A stretch of DNA of 64,000 bases from the NCBI GenBank assembly GCA_028532985.1, contig JANCIK010000001.1, forward strand, positions 1,798,001 through 1,862,000. Reading direction: 5' to 3'. The notes beneath the pieces were generated by a model, which saw nothing but the letters and a program-made list of their open reading frames with translations, had not been told where the DNA came from and did no database searches. A program made the position numbers and the translations under genes. Of the stretch, positions 1-12,361 are shown in pieces. Numbering within the stretch: position 1 is the first letter of the stretch; each line of letters begins with the position of its first letter. The DNA is from Stropharia rugosoannulata. Its lineage: Eukaryota; Basidiomycota; Agaricomycetes; Agaricales; Strophariaceae.

Positions 1-3000
1 CGTGGCTGGGCTTGTCTGCGCGCGCGTACACAATCAGCAACATTCTAACTACGACATTACGGCGCAAGACAAGATCGATCGTGACTCGACTTCTCATCTG
101 GGCACGGAGATGGGATCTTAGCGGAGACCTACATAATATAAGTCAGGCACGTAGCGATCTACGCCATCGCCATCCTTTCAGCTGTCAGACCCCGCTGAGA
201 CAAATCATGCGGCGCTCGATTCCGATGCAGAGGTATATAACGGTGCGGGCGTTGATATCATGCTCATGCCGGAGATATTACACCTGCTCAGCACCAGAAA
301 ACGCGCGCTGGGCAATATGTTGGTGCATGTCTGATCTGGTAAATGCGCAACATCACTGGAAACGACTCGGATAACATTACTACCCGTCGATTTTGCGCGT
401 TTGTGTGCGCGTTCCTGGGTCCAGTCCAAGCAGATGGTCTGGCTAACGACACAGGAGATAGCGTTACCTCATAACATATACATCTTCAGCGGGAAATACA
501 AGTTTGAGCAGGTCGTTGTCGGTTCATTCGATCATGCATTTGCAGAGGTTGACTATGCAGGCAGCCAACGAACCAGAAGCAGTTCACCGTAGCGACATGC
601 TTTGTTTAGGCGCCGACTAGCTTATTTTATTCACCATGGAAATAGATTATCTCTGCAAAACCCATCAAACACAGACTGCGTCTAGGCACTTGCGGATCTC
701 CTCGCTTCATAAGCATCCCAATTTTGGGCTTCACGTATAGCCAGTCATCTTCTGTCAGGGCAGAATGTTGGCGTACTATCGGGACGAGTAGGCACGCGTA
801 AGCCTTGAGAACATAACGGGGCTAATCGAGGTACGTACCCGTCATCAATATAAGGAAGCAAAAGTTCAACTTATCTTCATAGCAAAATAACGTACAACCC
901 AGAGCGCCTATTTCTTCAGCTGCGCATGTACCTACATCACCGACGGCCAACGCACAGCGTACGCCGCGAGGGCAGACCTTATATAAGGAGCTGCTATGTC
1001 TGCTCTTGATGACGCCATGTCACAGATAAAGGGTGTCTTAGTCGGGATGCATGCGCATGAACTTCCCAAAGAGACTCCACCGAGCAACGCTCCCAAGTCA
1101 AGAGAACCGAGTACTACGCCCTGCTTATGTTGCACGTCTACCGTCGTTGTTGTCACATTGCAAATGCACCACTCAAATGCATCCTGGACTAGATCAACCG
1201 CGAGTCTCAGCGCTAAGGGATCCCCAGCTCGGCCGCCAAATCCGGCACATCTCAATGATTTTGTCGCAATCATCCAACAAATCTGGTTTACATTTGGCCA
1301 ACTCGTTGAAAGACATCACAGATGATCTTACTACGTTGCCATGCACTCTACGGGATTTAAAATCTGAAGATGGCGAAACACCTTCACCGACCCTCACGGA
1401 TCTCCACCCGCGGTGTAACCGGGGCCTTCAAGACGGTACCGACGTTCTCGTCGACCTCAAGTCAAGTCAACCTCCTCGGGCCGCGTTCTCCCCTCCGTCA
1501 ACGCAAGTGCCCGTCGCTCGTCCTAAAACTGCTCCTTATGGATACTCATTAATTAACCCAGAACATATGTGGCCCGCTCATATCCCCATATGGATTGCCT
1601 ATGATTAGCCACTCCCCTGGTCTTGTTATGTATGATCTTGGAGTGACAAGTCCTATCCCTAGCCGCGTGCCAGTGAATGGGCATACATCATCGTACAGTC
1701 AGGATTACGACGCAGTGAGGTACATAACATGCGCTGCTAATTTCCAGCCCGTTCTACATTTTTTGTAATATATTGGCATGAAGATCACTCTTCACAACCA
1801 TTCCCAGCCGGTATTTTCATCATATCTCTGGCATTAGGTCAATGTCGAATATCGACGCGTCGTATGGGAAGATGTCTCGACCGGGAAGACTGGATATCGC
1901 CGCTCGATGTTCACCCGACGTTTGCGTCCCCACCCGCCGCTTACATCCTTACAACTGCTCAACCAGCTCGTTCGCCTCGCTTCGTGTCGCAGAACGGCTT
2001 TGCGCCCACTGTCATATTCGGTACGCCGATCAACCTAAACGCCCGACTGCCGTACACGGCGGCGAAGACACAGCAAGATCACTGCTGATCGGTAACGTTC
2101 CCAGCCATCTGGCTGCCCCTCAGCATTGCAGACGCAGACCGCTCGCCGCGGGGCCGTTATCTCAGCCACAAGTATGCGATATCCTTTGTGGTATGAGTGA
2201 GAAACTTACCATTTATCTGTAATGTGATATCACAGACTACGGGCATACGTAGCCCAGGCGATGCAAGAGAGTCGGCCCAGGACCTCTGTTGCCTGATGGA
2301 TGAAACTCGCCATGTCGCGACATATGCGGCGCTGCATGGTATGGTCATGGACATGGTAAGTCATCTCTCTGTTATCAATACCAAGAACTCACAATAGAAA
2401 TTCAGCGCCGCGGCATAGACCTCGTGTTATGTCGCAACAAGAGCGACCCTGTGTGGTCCGGGCCAGGTGGGTTGCGCTGTTGTTATCAAGGAATGACTCA
2501 CGATAGCGATAGGCTGAGCAAAAAATAATCCCGGTTGTGTCCAAACGGCGACGGGAAATTTACACGACGAGCAGGACTACCTGTAGCTCACCCCGAAGCT
2601 CATTCTGTCCATCTTCACCTTCCAACACGGTACGCAAATCTACTAGGAGCAGGCTCGCGGTCTGCAGAAATCATAGATCGTCGTGCAAGGTTCCTGAAAA
2701 TAGCGAGGAAAACATAAGAGGCGCCGCAGCTGCGGCTGGGTGGAACTGGACAGAGCGGCATGCGCGGAAGAGACGTTTGAAGGACAGGCGAGGGGTGGGC
2801 GATGGGGGTGCGGATGCGGATGCGGGACTGACGTCGCGAGGTACCTTGAGTACGAGGTGAGGGAGGGAGGAGCCGGAGGACGTAGAGAGGTATGCAGTGC
2901 CTCTGGGTGACGACGGCGACAACGGCAAGGTGGACCTGCTGGAGTGTGAAGGATGTTCGTGATGGTGATGGTATACAGCGGCCGCAGCAGACAAAGGAGG

Positions 3001-3454
3001 TGAACAGGAGGAGCTGTTCTGCGTCTCTCAGGCGTGAGGTGAGGGCCCCGGGAGGGCGTCTCCGGCGGGCCTGTTGGCCAACATTGCTACAACATTGCTA
3101 GGTAAGGTGAATCAGTCAACTTCTTTGCATTCGCTCATGATACATTGCGACTTACAGGGATTGGTACCTGGGTAAACACCAGCTGGAGGTCAGTGTCGAC
3201 GTCGAGCGTTGTAAGGTAGAATATCAATGTCATTTATCTTGGATGACTTGGGGTTACTCGGCGTTTTGAGCAGCGGCATCGTTGATGTTTGTTGATTTCT
3301 GTGGAAGAAGGCAGACGATTGCTGTACAAAACGAGAACAAACGTCCGCAAACCAGTACCGCGACGCTTTCTCTCTCTCACTCGACCTCAGCGTCTTCAAA
3401 TACGACTTCATTTTCATTTTCTATCTACACTATCACTGCTCTCTCGAAATACCA
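1..3454. other. Unresolved, weakly coding region
   Basis: I could not build a coherent gene here. Several patches have coding-like composition (plus strand about 190-330, 530-620, 996-1320 and 1290-1610), but they lie in different frames, are broken by stops and do not join through plausible introns. The stretch 2671-2994 is low-complexity (Ser/Ala/His-rich on minus). This may be a decayed gene or an old transposon remnant. The last 150 bases are the pyrimidine-rich leader of the next gene. Confidence 0.3.
2236..2466 (+). pseudogene. Coding-like two-exon fragment, unknown
   Basis: An acceptor (CACAG) ends at 2235. A 40-codon open stretch runs to 2355, followed by a canonical GTAAGT donor, an intron of about 50 bp and a second open stretch 2406-2466 ending at a GT donor. 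The two parts join in frame (ending ...LVLCRNKSDPVWSGP). No start or stop exon could be attached and I do not recognise the family. It may be part of a multi-exon gene whose other exons I could not place, or a relic. The patch at 1842-2222 upstream is open in two frames and could belong to it. Confidence 0.25.
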
Positions 3455-3883
3455 ATGGGCAAAATTCAGGTGAGCTTGAGTGTTTTGTATACTACCGATT
3501 TACCATTAACGAACGAATATAGCATCCCGTCGTGGGCCCGAAGCCTTTTCAACAGGGAGACGACGTCAAAACATATGTTGGAAATCCCGCAAGGAAACAG
3601 TCAAATGCGAAAATTGATACAGTAAGTGAAGTTCTTACTATCTTTAAAATTGTAATACCTTAAACATCCTTCTAGGTACTCGATGGCACGAGTCTTCATG
3701 CTCCGAAGACCGCTGGAACGAACAAAGCCTTGAAGAAATGGGTGAATTGGAAAATTATCACAGTAAGTTCAGATCGCACCTTGAGTTGGTGAATCCTAAT
3801 TGACGGGTGAACGTCACTATTAGGGCGCTATTAACGGGTCGAGTTCTGGGACCAAGAAGAATTTCGAACAGCACCATTCTTGA
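3455..3883 (+). CDS. Small conserved-looking protein of unknown function (85-86 aa)
   Basis: Four exons (3455-3469, 3523-3621, 3676-3762, 3824-3883) join with three phase-0 introns of 53-61 bp, each with a GT(A/G)AG donor and TAG acceptor. The product starts MGKIQHPVVGPKPF, is basic and hydrophilic, and has no signal peptide or membrane segment. The start lies in a good context (ACCAATGGG) after a pyrimidine-rich leader. The very regular splicing with tiny exons argues for a real gene. I do not recognise a domain. All three introns falling between codons is typical of a small exon-shuffled or old gene, but this is only an observation. Confidence 0.7.
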
Positions 3884-5895
3884 AGTCGAGAGTCGAGAAG
3901 GCGATGGCGGGCTGGAAGTTGTACTTGAAGTTGGGAAGTGGTACTAGGTCACGGTGGCCGCGATTACTTACCAATGTATGTGTTGAAATTACCGTTGTGA
4001 GGTCGTCGTGGCCCCACATTCAAATTACAATCCTTCGTACTCGATAGTAGGCGCTCAAATTTTATACATGAAAAAACGAGGATTCATTGAATTATCTGTA
4101 TGCATTGGTGCTACCGTAATAGAATAGTTTGTAACATGAACCACTGCAGGGCTACGTCAACAAACTATACGCCTTGCCAGGCCCGGCGTCATAATCCTGT
4201 AGAACGAGTTTTCCCAGTGGACTCAGATCAACTTGAATCTTTCGAATGTGGTTTTGAGAACAGTTTGATAAGGTTATGCCGCCGCTTCATAAAAAAGCGG
4301 CAGTGAAGCGGTTTTCATTGAACAGTTGAAAGTATTACTATTATTTATGTAGACGTAGGTGAACACAAGCCGTAGGTAATCTAGGATAGAACTGGTGCGC
4401 GGTTATAAAGATGGAGACATATGTTAATTATGGCCAGTTCATCATAAAACTGGTAGTCCTAGAATAAAACATTACACAAAATGGCGGAAGTACTAGCTTG
4501 TTTTCGCCCACAAGGGTTCAGATGCTGTTATGTATACTAAATGCTCTGTTGCAACGTAAGGATCAGTAGTCGTATGCCCTAGAAATTGTGATAGGCCAAT
4601 AGTTATTATAGGACTTGTAGATACTAAGATTAGAACTAATAGATCAGACATTTAGTGTTGATGTATGCTTTGTTAATACCGGCGCTTAGATTGTAGTATT
4701 TGACAGGGATATCACATCTGTTAACCTACCTACGGCTTGTGATCAGACTGTCTACTGCGCCGTAAAACATTACATGTAGTCAATCAGAACGCTATCTCAT
4801 GATTGCAAACAAGAAAGTATGTCTGGTTTATACAGCATAAATATCGTAAAATATCATGAGGGTCAATACTTATAAATACTGGACACGACCGATGAACCAA
4901 TATATTTGCAGAGCTCTAAGTCAGCTTGATAGAATATACGGAGTAAATGGCAAAGTGAATAAATTATCTCGCCATCTTAAAGCAGATGTACCTTACATTA
5001 CAACACACTCAAAGTATGAACGCAGAATATGATGTTCCGTAGACGTGTATATACGCACCTAGTTCTGTTACCTTGGTTGTGAAAGTTGAAAGGTGATACC
5101 AATTTTTGAAGTTTTTACTGATGAAAGAGGTGGCACGGGCACCTTTGTCATATCTTCCAATGTCATGGCATTCTGTGGACTGCCCCACATCAAATAAGAT
5201 TGAATATTTGAATTAATGTGAACGGCAGATTTTAGGAGGGAGAGGTGTAAATACAGGTATGAATCTGCCTAATACTATTCTTTTTCGTGCCACAATTCGT
5301 AAAAGGCCCGGCGTTCAGCGCTCAGCGGCCAGAAGGCTTTTGATTGTCCCGACACGCTTATAATGCTCCATTAACAAAGCGTCGTAGAGCACCTAATACA
5401 GCTCTTCTACGTATACGTTATGTCTGTACGACTTTCGCATTAATACGCGTTGCTTGAACTGGGTGGCGCGTGAGCATTGAATCAATGAACTTTGCGCCAA
5501 GGCTGCGAGTGAGCTCAACAAAGCCTGTTACCGGGGTCGGCCATAGCATTGCGATGCACAGGCGGGTACTGTTTAAAGACGGAATGTATCAACCTTGCGT
5601 AGGTGTTCTTATTTGACTCAAAACAATAATATTTACATAAAAAAGTACTCACTTGCAATTTGAGGATTAAGGCCTAAGGTAAAGACTCGGGTTAGGGGTA
5701 TTTTGACGCCGAAAGCTGTGCTGATGCCAATTACAACAGCTACTAGCTACATTCGCCATGTCGCATACCTACTTGTACTAAGCTTCAGACCTTCAGGAAG
5801 GCAGAAGATCTCCCTGCTTTACTGCAGGCATACCACGAAGCCTTTTCCCACAACGAGCACTCTATGCGCAATCACATAGCAACATCGACACCAAC
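3884..5895. other. AT-rich intergenic region
   Basis: Two kilobases without a supportable gene. It is AT-rich with many stops in all frames. It holds a candidate miniature inverted-repeat element (4364-4741) and, near its right end, the promoter and leader of the glycosyltransferase gene. Nothing else stands out. Confidence 0.6.
4364..4741. repeat. Candidate MITE with 15-bp terminal inverted repeats
   Basis: The 15-mer CACAAGCCGTAGGTA at 4364-4378 is matched exactly in inverted orientation at 4727-4741, enclosing 348 bp of AT-rich non-coding sequence. Size and structure fit a miniature inverted-repeat transposable element. I see no clear target-site duplication at the edges, so the exact ends or the class are not fixed. 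No second copy was seen in the window. Confidence 0.45.
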
Positions 5896-7217
5896 ATGAT
5901 TTTGTCCTTCAGACGTTCCAGAGCTACCGTACTTTTCGTCTTTGTTGGATGTGTAGCCCTCTTGATGCTCTACGGCATCCTAAAGAACCTATACCAGCTC
6001 AAGAACCTTCTCTCATACTCAACGAGGCCGTTATGGGACAAGAGCAGCGCTCCAAGTGATTTGCTACCGCATTTCTATGGCGAGGGACTGAAGATGGACG
6101 AGAACGTCTGCACCCTGCACGGGTTCATCAAGCGGGACGAGAAGGCCAATGTCAAGGTCCTTGACGCCGTGTTGATGAGCAATGAGCTCGACTTGCTCGA
6201 AATCCGCCTGCATGAACTTGACCCCGTGGTCGACTACTTCCTCATCCTCGAGTCCAACGCCAGCTTCACGGGTCTGCCGAAAGAGACGTTCTTTGCGAAG
6301 AATCGTGCCAGATTTTCAGAGTTTGAGCACAAGATCGTGTACAGCTTGTACGCCTCGGTGCTTTCCGTTTGATTGCGCATATAACTTACAGCTACATTCT
6401 CTATGCAGTTTAGCAGGATATCCCCTCCAACCTGGCCAGTCCGCCTGGGATGTCGAAGGGCATACTCGAAACGCCATGACCGGCCTTATAAGCACACATA
6501 TTTCCACATTCCCTCCCGACACCCAGTCAATCGTATTTATGTCCGACCTCGACGAGATCCCTGCACGACACACCGTTGACCTCCTTAAAAGCTGCGATTT
6601 CGGGCGCAGCATCCACCTGCAGCTACGGGACTACTTGTATAGGTACACCAGAACTTCCGCTAGCTAATGCATACTTAACGCTCACTCACCATTATCAAGC
6701 TTCGAGTGGTACATCGGCCCTTCGAGCTGGCGCGCCAGCGCCCATGTTTGGGACCAGTCAAAATCCTACTACAGGCACTCAAAGAGTGGCGAACGCATTC
6801 TCGCCGACTCTGGATGGCACTGCAGCTACTGCTTCAAGACGATCCCGGAGTATATACTCAAGATGAAAGGCTATTCGCATGCCGATCGTATCGCTGGTCG
6901 TGTCAACCTTCTCGATCCAAAACGCATACAAGACACTATTTGTAAGGGTACAGATATATTTGACATGCTACCAGAAGCATATAGTGTAAGTTTATATCTT
7001 ATTTACATACAGTATGCCTCTCATTCTTCTATAATAGTACCTAGACTTACTATCGCAAATGAGTCTCCGACCGTAAGTCCTTCGCAGCACTGGGGTCAAC
7101 TCTTCTTACTAAAGCATGTATCGTAGATCGAAAACCGCAGTTGGTCTACCACGATACTTGATTGAACATTCTGACAAATTCCGGTTTCTTCTTCCGGGCG
7201 GTTGTATTCGCGACTAA
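5896..7217 (+). CDS. Family-17 glycosyltransferase (GnT-III-like), Golgi type II membrane protein
   Basis: Five exons (5896-6347, 6409-6642, 6700-6985, 7038-7072, 7127-7217) give 365 aa. A short cytoplasmic tail is followed by one membrane anchor at about residues 13-28, as in Golgi type II enzymes. The family-17 landmarks are in order: [19 protein letters not shown], the SDLDEIP acidic motif (DxD-like, metal/UDP-sugar binding), LRDYLYSFEWYIG, a GWHCSYCF cysteine motif and a C-terminal [10 protein letters not shown]. Animal family-17 enzymes (MGAT3) add a bisecting GlcNAc to N-glycans by using UDP-GlcNAc. The fungal acceptor is unknown. An in-frame stop at 7074 would truncate the protein if the fourth intron were retained, but splicing at the GTAAGT there restores the conserved C-terminus, which supports the model. 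Confidence 0.9.
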
Positions 7218-7606
7218 TAAGCATTGTACCTCGACGCTTGCCTCAATGTCCACGAACTACGCAACGTCCTTGTATAGAAAATATTATATCTGTAAGGGCA
7301 GGAGCTTTATTGTCAGCTTGTTAGTGAATGTACCGCGTAATCCATGTGAATCATTTGGCGTGCTTCTTAATATGTATATGTGCAGTGAGGGTGCCAGCTC
7401 TTTCTTTTCATCAAAATGCAACCGGGTATGTATGTTATGTACTTAATGAAATTACAAGCCTCGAACGAGTGGTTTGAAAGAGTGGTTGGTGTTAACTGAT
7501 ACAGGTATGGCGAAGTATTAAATAGTGCATAGGGTAATGAAATCAGACTTGCATAAAATGTTTCGTGAGCGTTAAAAAATGGTTGTGAATAAATGTGTAT
7601 AATGGA
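7218..7606. other. Convergent 3' intergenic region
   Basis: About 390 bp between the 3' ends of the convergent glycosyltransferase and BRCT genes. It is AT-rich and presumably holds both 3' untranslated regions. No gene or repeat was seen. Confidence 0.5.
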
Positions 7607-10600
7607 TTAGGATTGACCGGCCATCTTGTTCTTGCGTCTCCGAGCCTTTTCTAGCGGAGTTAAATCCTCTTCAAGGGTGATTGCTAGGAGTATGTTAGTA
7701 CAGAGAAGGTTGGTGTATATCGTTTGGACTTACATGAGACAGAGCCGTCCATCGACTGATCCCCTTCCCCAGCGTCATCCTGGCTGGGTCCTTCATCCGT
7801 AAACAACCTGGGAAGTATAGAGCGACGACGCTAAGGCCATAAAAAGTTAACACATTGACTAAAACTGTGAATGGGACCATCCTGACCTTGTGGTGACCCG
7901 CAATGTTGACGCGATCCAAGTTAATAAGGAAATTAGTTTCGTCGATGCGTGCCCTCCGCTCGATACACTCCACTACCCATGCGATGCCCACAACTAGGGG
8001 CTTGGGGTCACGAAGGAGTCTGGACACAGCCGATGAATTAGATTGCAATCGTTTGACACGAAGAGTGAACATACTTGTATCGGGTAATGGTACTCGGTAA
8101 ACCATTCTTGAACACAATATGTGTACAACTTTGACCGACTCTCGTCAAAACCTACAGAAGAACCACAATTGTACCATGAGATAAAAAATTCTCACACGTA
8201 ATTACTCACCCGAGCGCCAACTCCTTCTAACATTTCGACAAATAATGAACCGGCCTCATCCCCATCCTCCGACTTAACGTCTACAAAAACTACACAATCC
8301 TTCAAGATCATTGCAGCAGGATTAGCAGGATTAGCAGCCGACTTTTTGCCGGCCGATATAGGCTCCACTGGAGCATTTGCCTTTGTCGACGCGGCAACAT
8401 TCGCGAGTCTTGCACTGCTCCTCTTCGATGGTCCCGCTTGTGAAGGTGATGTGCCGATGCTAGAGCCAGATCCACCGCTTCCAGGATTCAGATCGGCGCG
8501 AACGGCTCTGGGCGGTGTGGAAGGAGGTCCCATATCACCTCGGGCAGCAGCAACCGCTGGGAGTGGAGGCGGTGGCATTGCGTTCAAAGAATGGGACAGG
8601 TCCCGAGATAACATAGATACCCTCCTCGAGGAATGAGCTGGTCTCTGAAAAACCTCTTTTTCCTTGCCCTTATCAGGGCCTTGTGCGAGGAGATTGGCCA
8701 TGAGCTCAGTAGCTGAGCCCCCATTAACGATGGCGTTGAATAATTTTCCGCCATCGTCCGTTGCTTCATCGTTCTTCTCATTCGCTTCTCCGCCGTTACC
8801 AGATGGCTCGTCCTTGTCCTCGCCAGCTGAAGCCCCGCTTTTGACTGGACTACCGATGACAACAGGTAGTGTTGACTTCTTGCTGACTGTCCGTCGAGGT
8901 CCACCGCCAATACTAAATATGGATGATTTATTGCCAAATGGACCAACCCTCCTCGACGCGGCATTGCCTTTCCCAGCCATAAACGACGTCAGGGGTTTCT
9001 GTACAGGCTTCGTGCCTGAAGTTAATGAAGCTCTGGAAGAACCGGCAGAGTTACTAAGAGGTTTCACTGAGGAGTGTTCTAGAGTGACTGATCTCTGTAT
9101 TGCCCTGCCCGCCTGGTGAGAGGGTCCTGTGGAAGTGCGGCCGATAGCTACGTCATCCTTACTCCTGGCAGGAGCATCATCATCGTCTCCCGTAGAGTCG
9201 CGATTAAAGCCCATACTTGTACTCGGTCGAGATGGGGCAGGCATACGAAGTTTTTCTAGAGCATTGGATAGAGTAGACAGAGAGGAGTTGGGAGCGGAGT
9301 GAAGGGAGCTTGACGAAAATGTGCGAGCAATGCTGGCGGCTGGTAGCAACATTAAGCATAAATACACAAGTATATAAAGCTGAAATTACCTGTAGGTCTC
9401 ATAGCGAGAAGGGTAGAACGAGCAATTTTGGTGGGCGATGGACTTGGGGGAAGATGCGACGACTTTGCGGGAGTCGAATGAACTAAAAGCATGTCTTCAC
9501 TTATGCTCCTGTTGAGCTGCGCCTTCGCAGGGGCTTTGGGAGATTTAGCCGGACTTATCCTCATAGGAGAACCTGGGGGTAAGTTTCCGGCGCTGTCTTC
9601 CAGCATGTCTACCTCGATGGATAAACCTGAGGCACGTGCTTCAGTCTTGGAAGCAGGCGCTGCGTTCTTGGATGCGCCCAACTTGGTTTGCTTCTTGGGC
9701 GTAGTATTAGCTCGGGGAGGCATCTCTCTCCCAGCCGATGTCCCAGGCACGGAGTCAGCTTCGTTTTCCGGTTTACGTCGACTTGTGCTTCGAGTTACCC
9801 GGGAAGGTAGTGGAATGGCAGGTTGTCTTTTCTTACCCAAACTAGCCTTATTTTTTCCGACTCGCGACGAAGGTGGTTCTTGCGTTGCCTCTTGAGGGAT
9901 TGTCGGAGGATCGACCGATTGAGATTGTGCTGATTGTGTTTCAGTCGAGGCGACAACGTCAGTGGTAGAGGTACTGGGTGCAGCATCTTGACCTTCGCTC
10001 GTATGGGCCGATACGGCATGAACCTCAATACTAATCTCCATCGCAGATGAGGTAGCCACTTCAGATGACTCTTGTGGATCTTCCATATTGTCGGGCTCAT
10101 GTATGATCTCTCCTGTTACTGTCTCTATGGCTTCGTGCTGCGATAAATTGGCGGAATGATTGCTGCCAATCTCATCGTTACCGACATCCATTGTTGGAAC
10201 TTTCAGTTCTTCTGTAGAAGGATGGGGAATAGGGTCCTCGCTATTGACAGCATCAGCTACATCCTTTGACATCGATGACAGACCCGCCACTTCTGTTTGG
10301 CATTCACTACTTCTGTCCTCATTGCTCTCACTCTCTTCTTCGTCGGAGTGAAGGACCATAAGCGTTGGCTTGACCTCCTGTTTCTCTCTCAGCCGCATCT
10401 TTTGCTTTAGCTTTTGCTGTGGTTTGAGTGGAGATTTCTCCGCCAGGACGCTCTTGATCTTGCTTGTGGATGAAAAGAACGAAGGAGGAGGCATCGATTT
10501 CTTGCCCTTATCAGTCGTCTTTAACTTCTCCCCATCCACTTTGGATAGTTGCGCTGAATTTTTCATCATATAAGAGAAGATATTCCCAGTGGCAGTTGCG

Positions 10601-12052
10601 GGTACTGGCTTGTGGTTAGGTATTGAAGGTGTAGAATCGGGTCCATGAATTGTTTTACTGCTTGAAGGCAACGACGGTGGACCCATAGTTGTACGTGTAC
10701 GTAAAGGCTTGGATGTTTTGGATGCCACAGACGGACGAGGAAGACGGCTCTGAGGCACTGGAGGTACTGATGTTTTGGCGGGCTCATGAAAATTGGTGAG
10801 CTGGTTGAATGGTTTAAATGAGGTTAAACAGAATGGGGTTGTATGCACTTACACTTTTCATAGGCGCTATTGTCCAACCAGCATCGTCTGTTAGACGGTC
10901 CTCCATTGCCGCGCTCGGCATTTGCCTGAGCGGAAATGGAGTTTCGGGTAAAGGTGTGAGAGGAGACATAGGCATTAGTTGGTTGAGGGAATGGGTAGCA
11001 GGAGTGGCCATTACTGTGGATATGACAGGGGGGTTCATTGGTTTGTAGGACGCTGGTGGAGAAGCTGGGACAATCTCCGGGGGAGGAGAGAGCGAGGTCT
11101 TGAGAAGCCCAGCAGGAAGCGGAATGGCAATTTCTTTGCTTGAAGGAGAGGCTGGAATAACCTCCTTTGGAGAAGTTGATGATTGTATTCGCTCCCGGCC
11201 TGGCGAGGTCGCAGTCGCTTCCAAAATTTCACTGTGTTTCTCAGGCCGCACCGTATCCATATTCTCTGTATTCGAAAGTGATGACGCACTAGGACGATCC
11301 ACTAGAGAAGTATGTGATTCAATCTCATTCATGACAACATCGTCCTGAATGGTAGGCAAACTAAATGTCGAAGGTATAACTCTCAACTTGGGAGGTCTCT
11401 CCTTCGAAGGCGAACGTGAACGGGACCTGCTCCTTTTGGGAGACTGCGGAGGATTCCTGAGATCAATGCGTGGTATAGCCTCAGAATTGAAAAATATGGG
11501 TACTGATTGTGCTCTTCCTCCTTTCGGAGATGTAGAAGCAGGGGAGAATATGGTTGGAGGTGGACTTTCGCTCGCAGTGGCAGTAGTAGGTTTTCTTTGC
11601 CTGGAAGTCGACTTTTTCACTTTAGAGCGGCCTGCTAGGACGAGTTTAGTGTCAGAGTTTGTCCTAGAATGACCAGTGGGATACTGGCTCGTGCCGACAT
11701 TATGCTCGGACTGCTCTGCAACACCATTATACCGAGTACGCTTCAGTTCTCGACCGTTGGGTGACGATACTCTGTATTCATCCCTTAATGTGGGAGAGGC
11801 TGATCTTTTCGTGTTTCCCGTCTTCTTGTGAGGTTCAGACTTCCCTGGCGATATCCGTTCTTCTTCATCCTCATCGCTATCGGCTGTGCTGGAAACGGTT
11901 TCGTTATGCTTGCGTAAAGCATTTCTCGCGGCCTTCAACGGTGAGCCCGACGGTATTGCGAGTATATTATCGGGTAGAGCAATTTGTGAACGGGTACGTC
12001 TTTCAGGAAAGGTGGCTTCAGCCATTGACTTCCTAGCGAAGTCATAAGTCAT
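7607..12052 (-). CDS. Large disordered protein with microcephalin-type BRCT domain
   Basis: Seven exons on the minus strand (10853-12052, 9390-10800, 8210-9339, 8075-8151, 7887-8019, 7734-7830, 7607-7683) give about 1,374 aa. The first two thirds are low-complexity, rich in Ser, Pro, Lys and acidic runs, with SPxK/SP sites suggesting kinase regulation. Near the C-terminus lies one BRCT domain: LKDCVVFVDVK, a GxGARV turn, CTHIVFKNG, and LVVGIAWVVECIERRARIDE with the conserved Trp. Its order and spacing match the N-terminal BRCT of microcephalin (MCPH1), a DNA-damage and chromosome-condensation factor. A nuclear genome-maintenance role is therefore inferred. A second start at 12025 (MAEATFPERRTRSQ) is an equally good N-terminus. 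The gene is head-to-head with the PTAR1-like gene. Confidence 0.82.
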
Positions 12053-12361
12053 GCGTCAATGAGATACTAGGAGGGTACAGTACCGGCACCTCGTCTTCAG
12101 ACACTGACAGAAGTAAGATGGTACAGCCTAATAGGCTGGGTATGAGTTGGAGGTTCGTAGGGTAACCTTGAACCTGGATTCTGGTATTACAGATAAGGTA
12201 ACTGCAGCATCAGTCGACTATTCGACGCGACGTGGTTGAAAACATTTCAAGCGCCATCACGTGCGCGTTTACTCTGGCAACTTAAGCGGCCAGAGAGTCT
12301 TCACTTGACTTCAAAATCTTGCCCGGAGGCCAACAAGTATTTGCTGAAAATCTGCTTGGAA
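12053..12361. promoter_or_regulatory. Shared divergent promoter region
   Basis: A 309-bp spacer separates the starts of the BRCT gene (minus) and the PTAR1-like gene (plus), so it must carry both promoters. No TATA-like element is obvious. Co-regulation is possible but not shown. Confidence 0.4.

Noticed and set aside
2671..3417. A minus-strand gene upstream of the small four-exon gene
   Set aside because: The frames 2671-2994 and 3190-3417 are low-complexity and could not be joined by credible introns; part overlaps the leader of the plus-strand gene.
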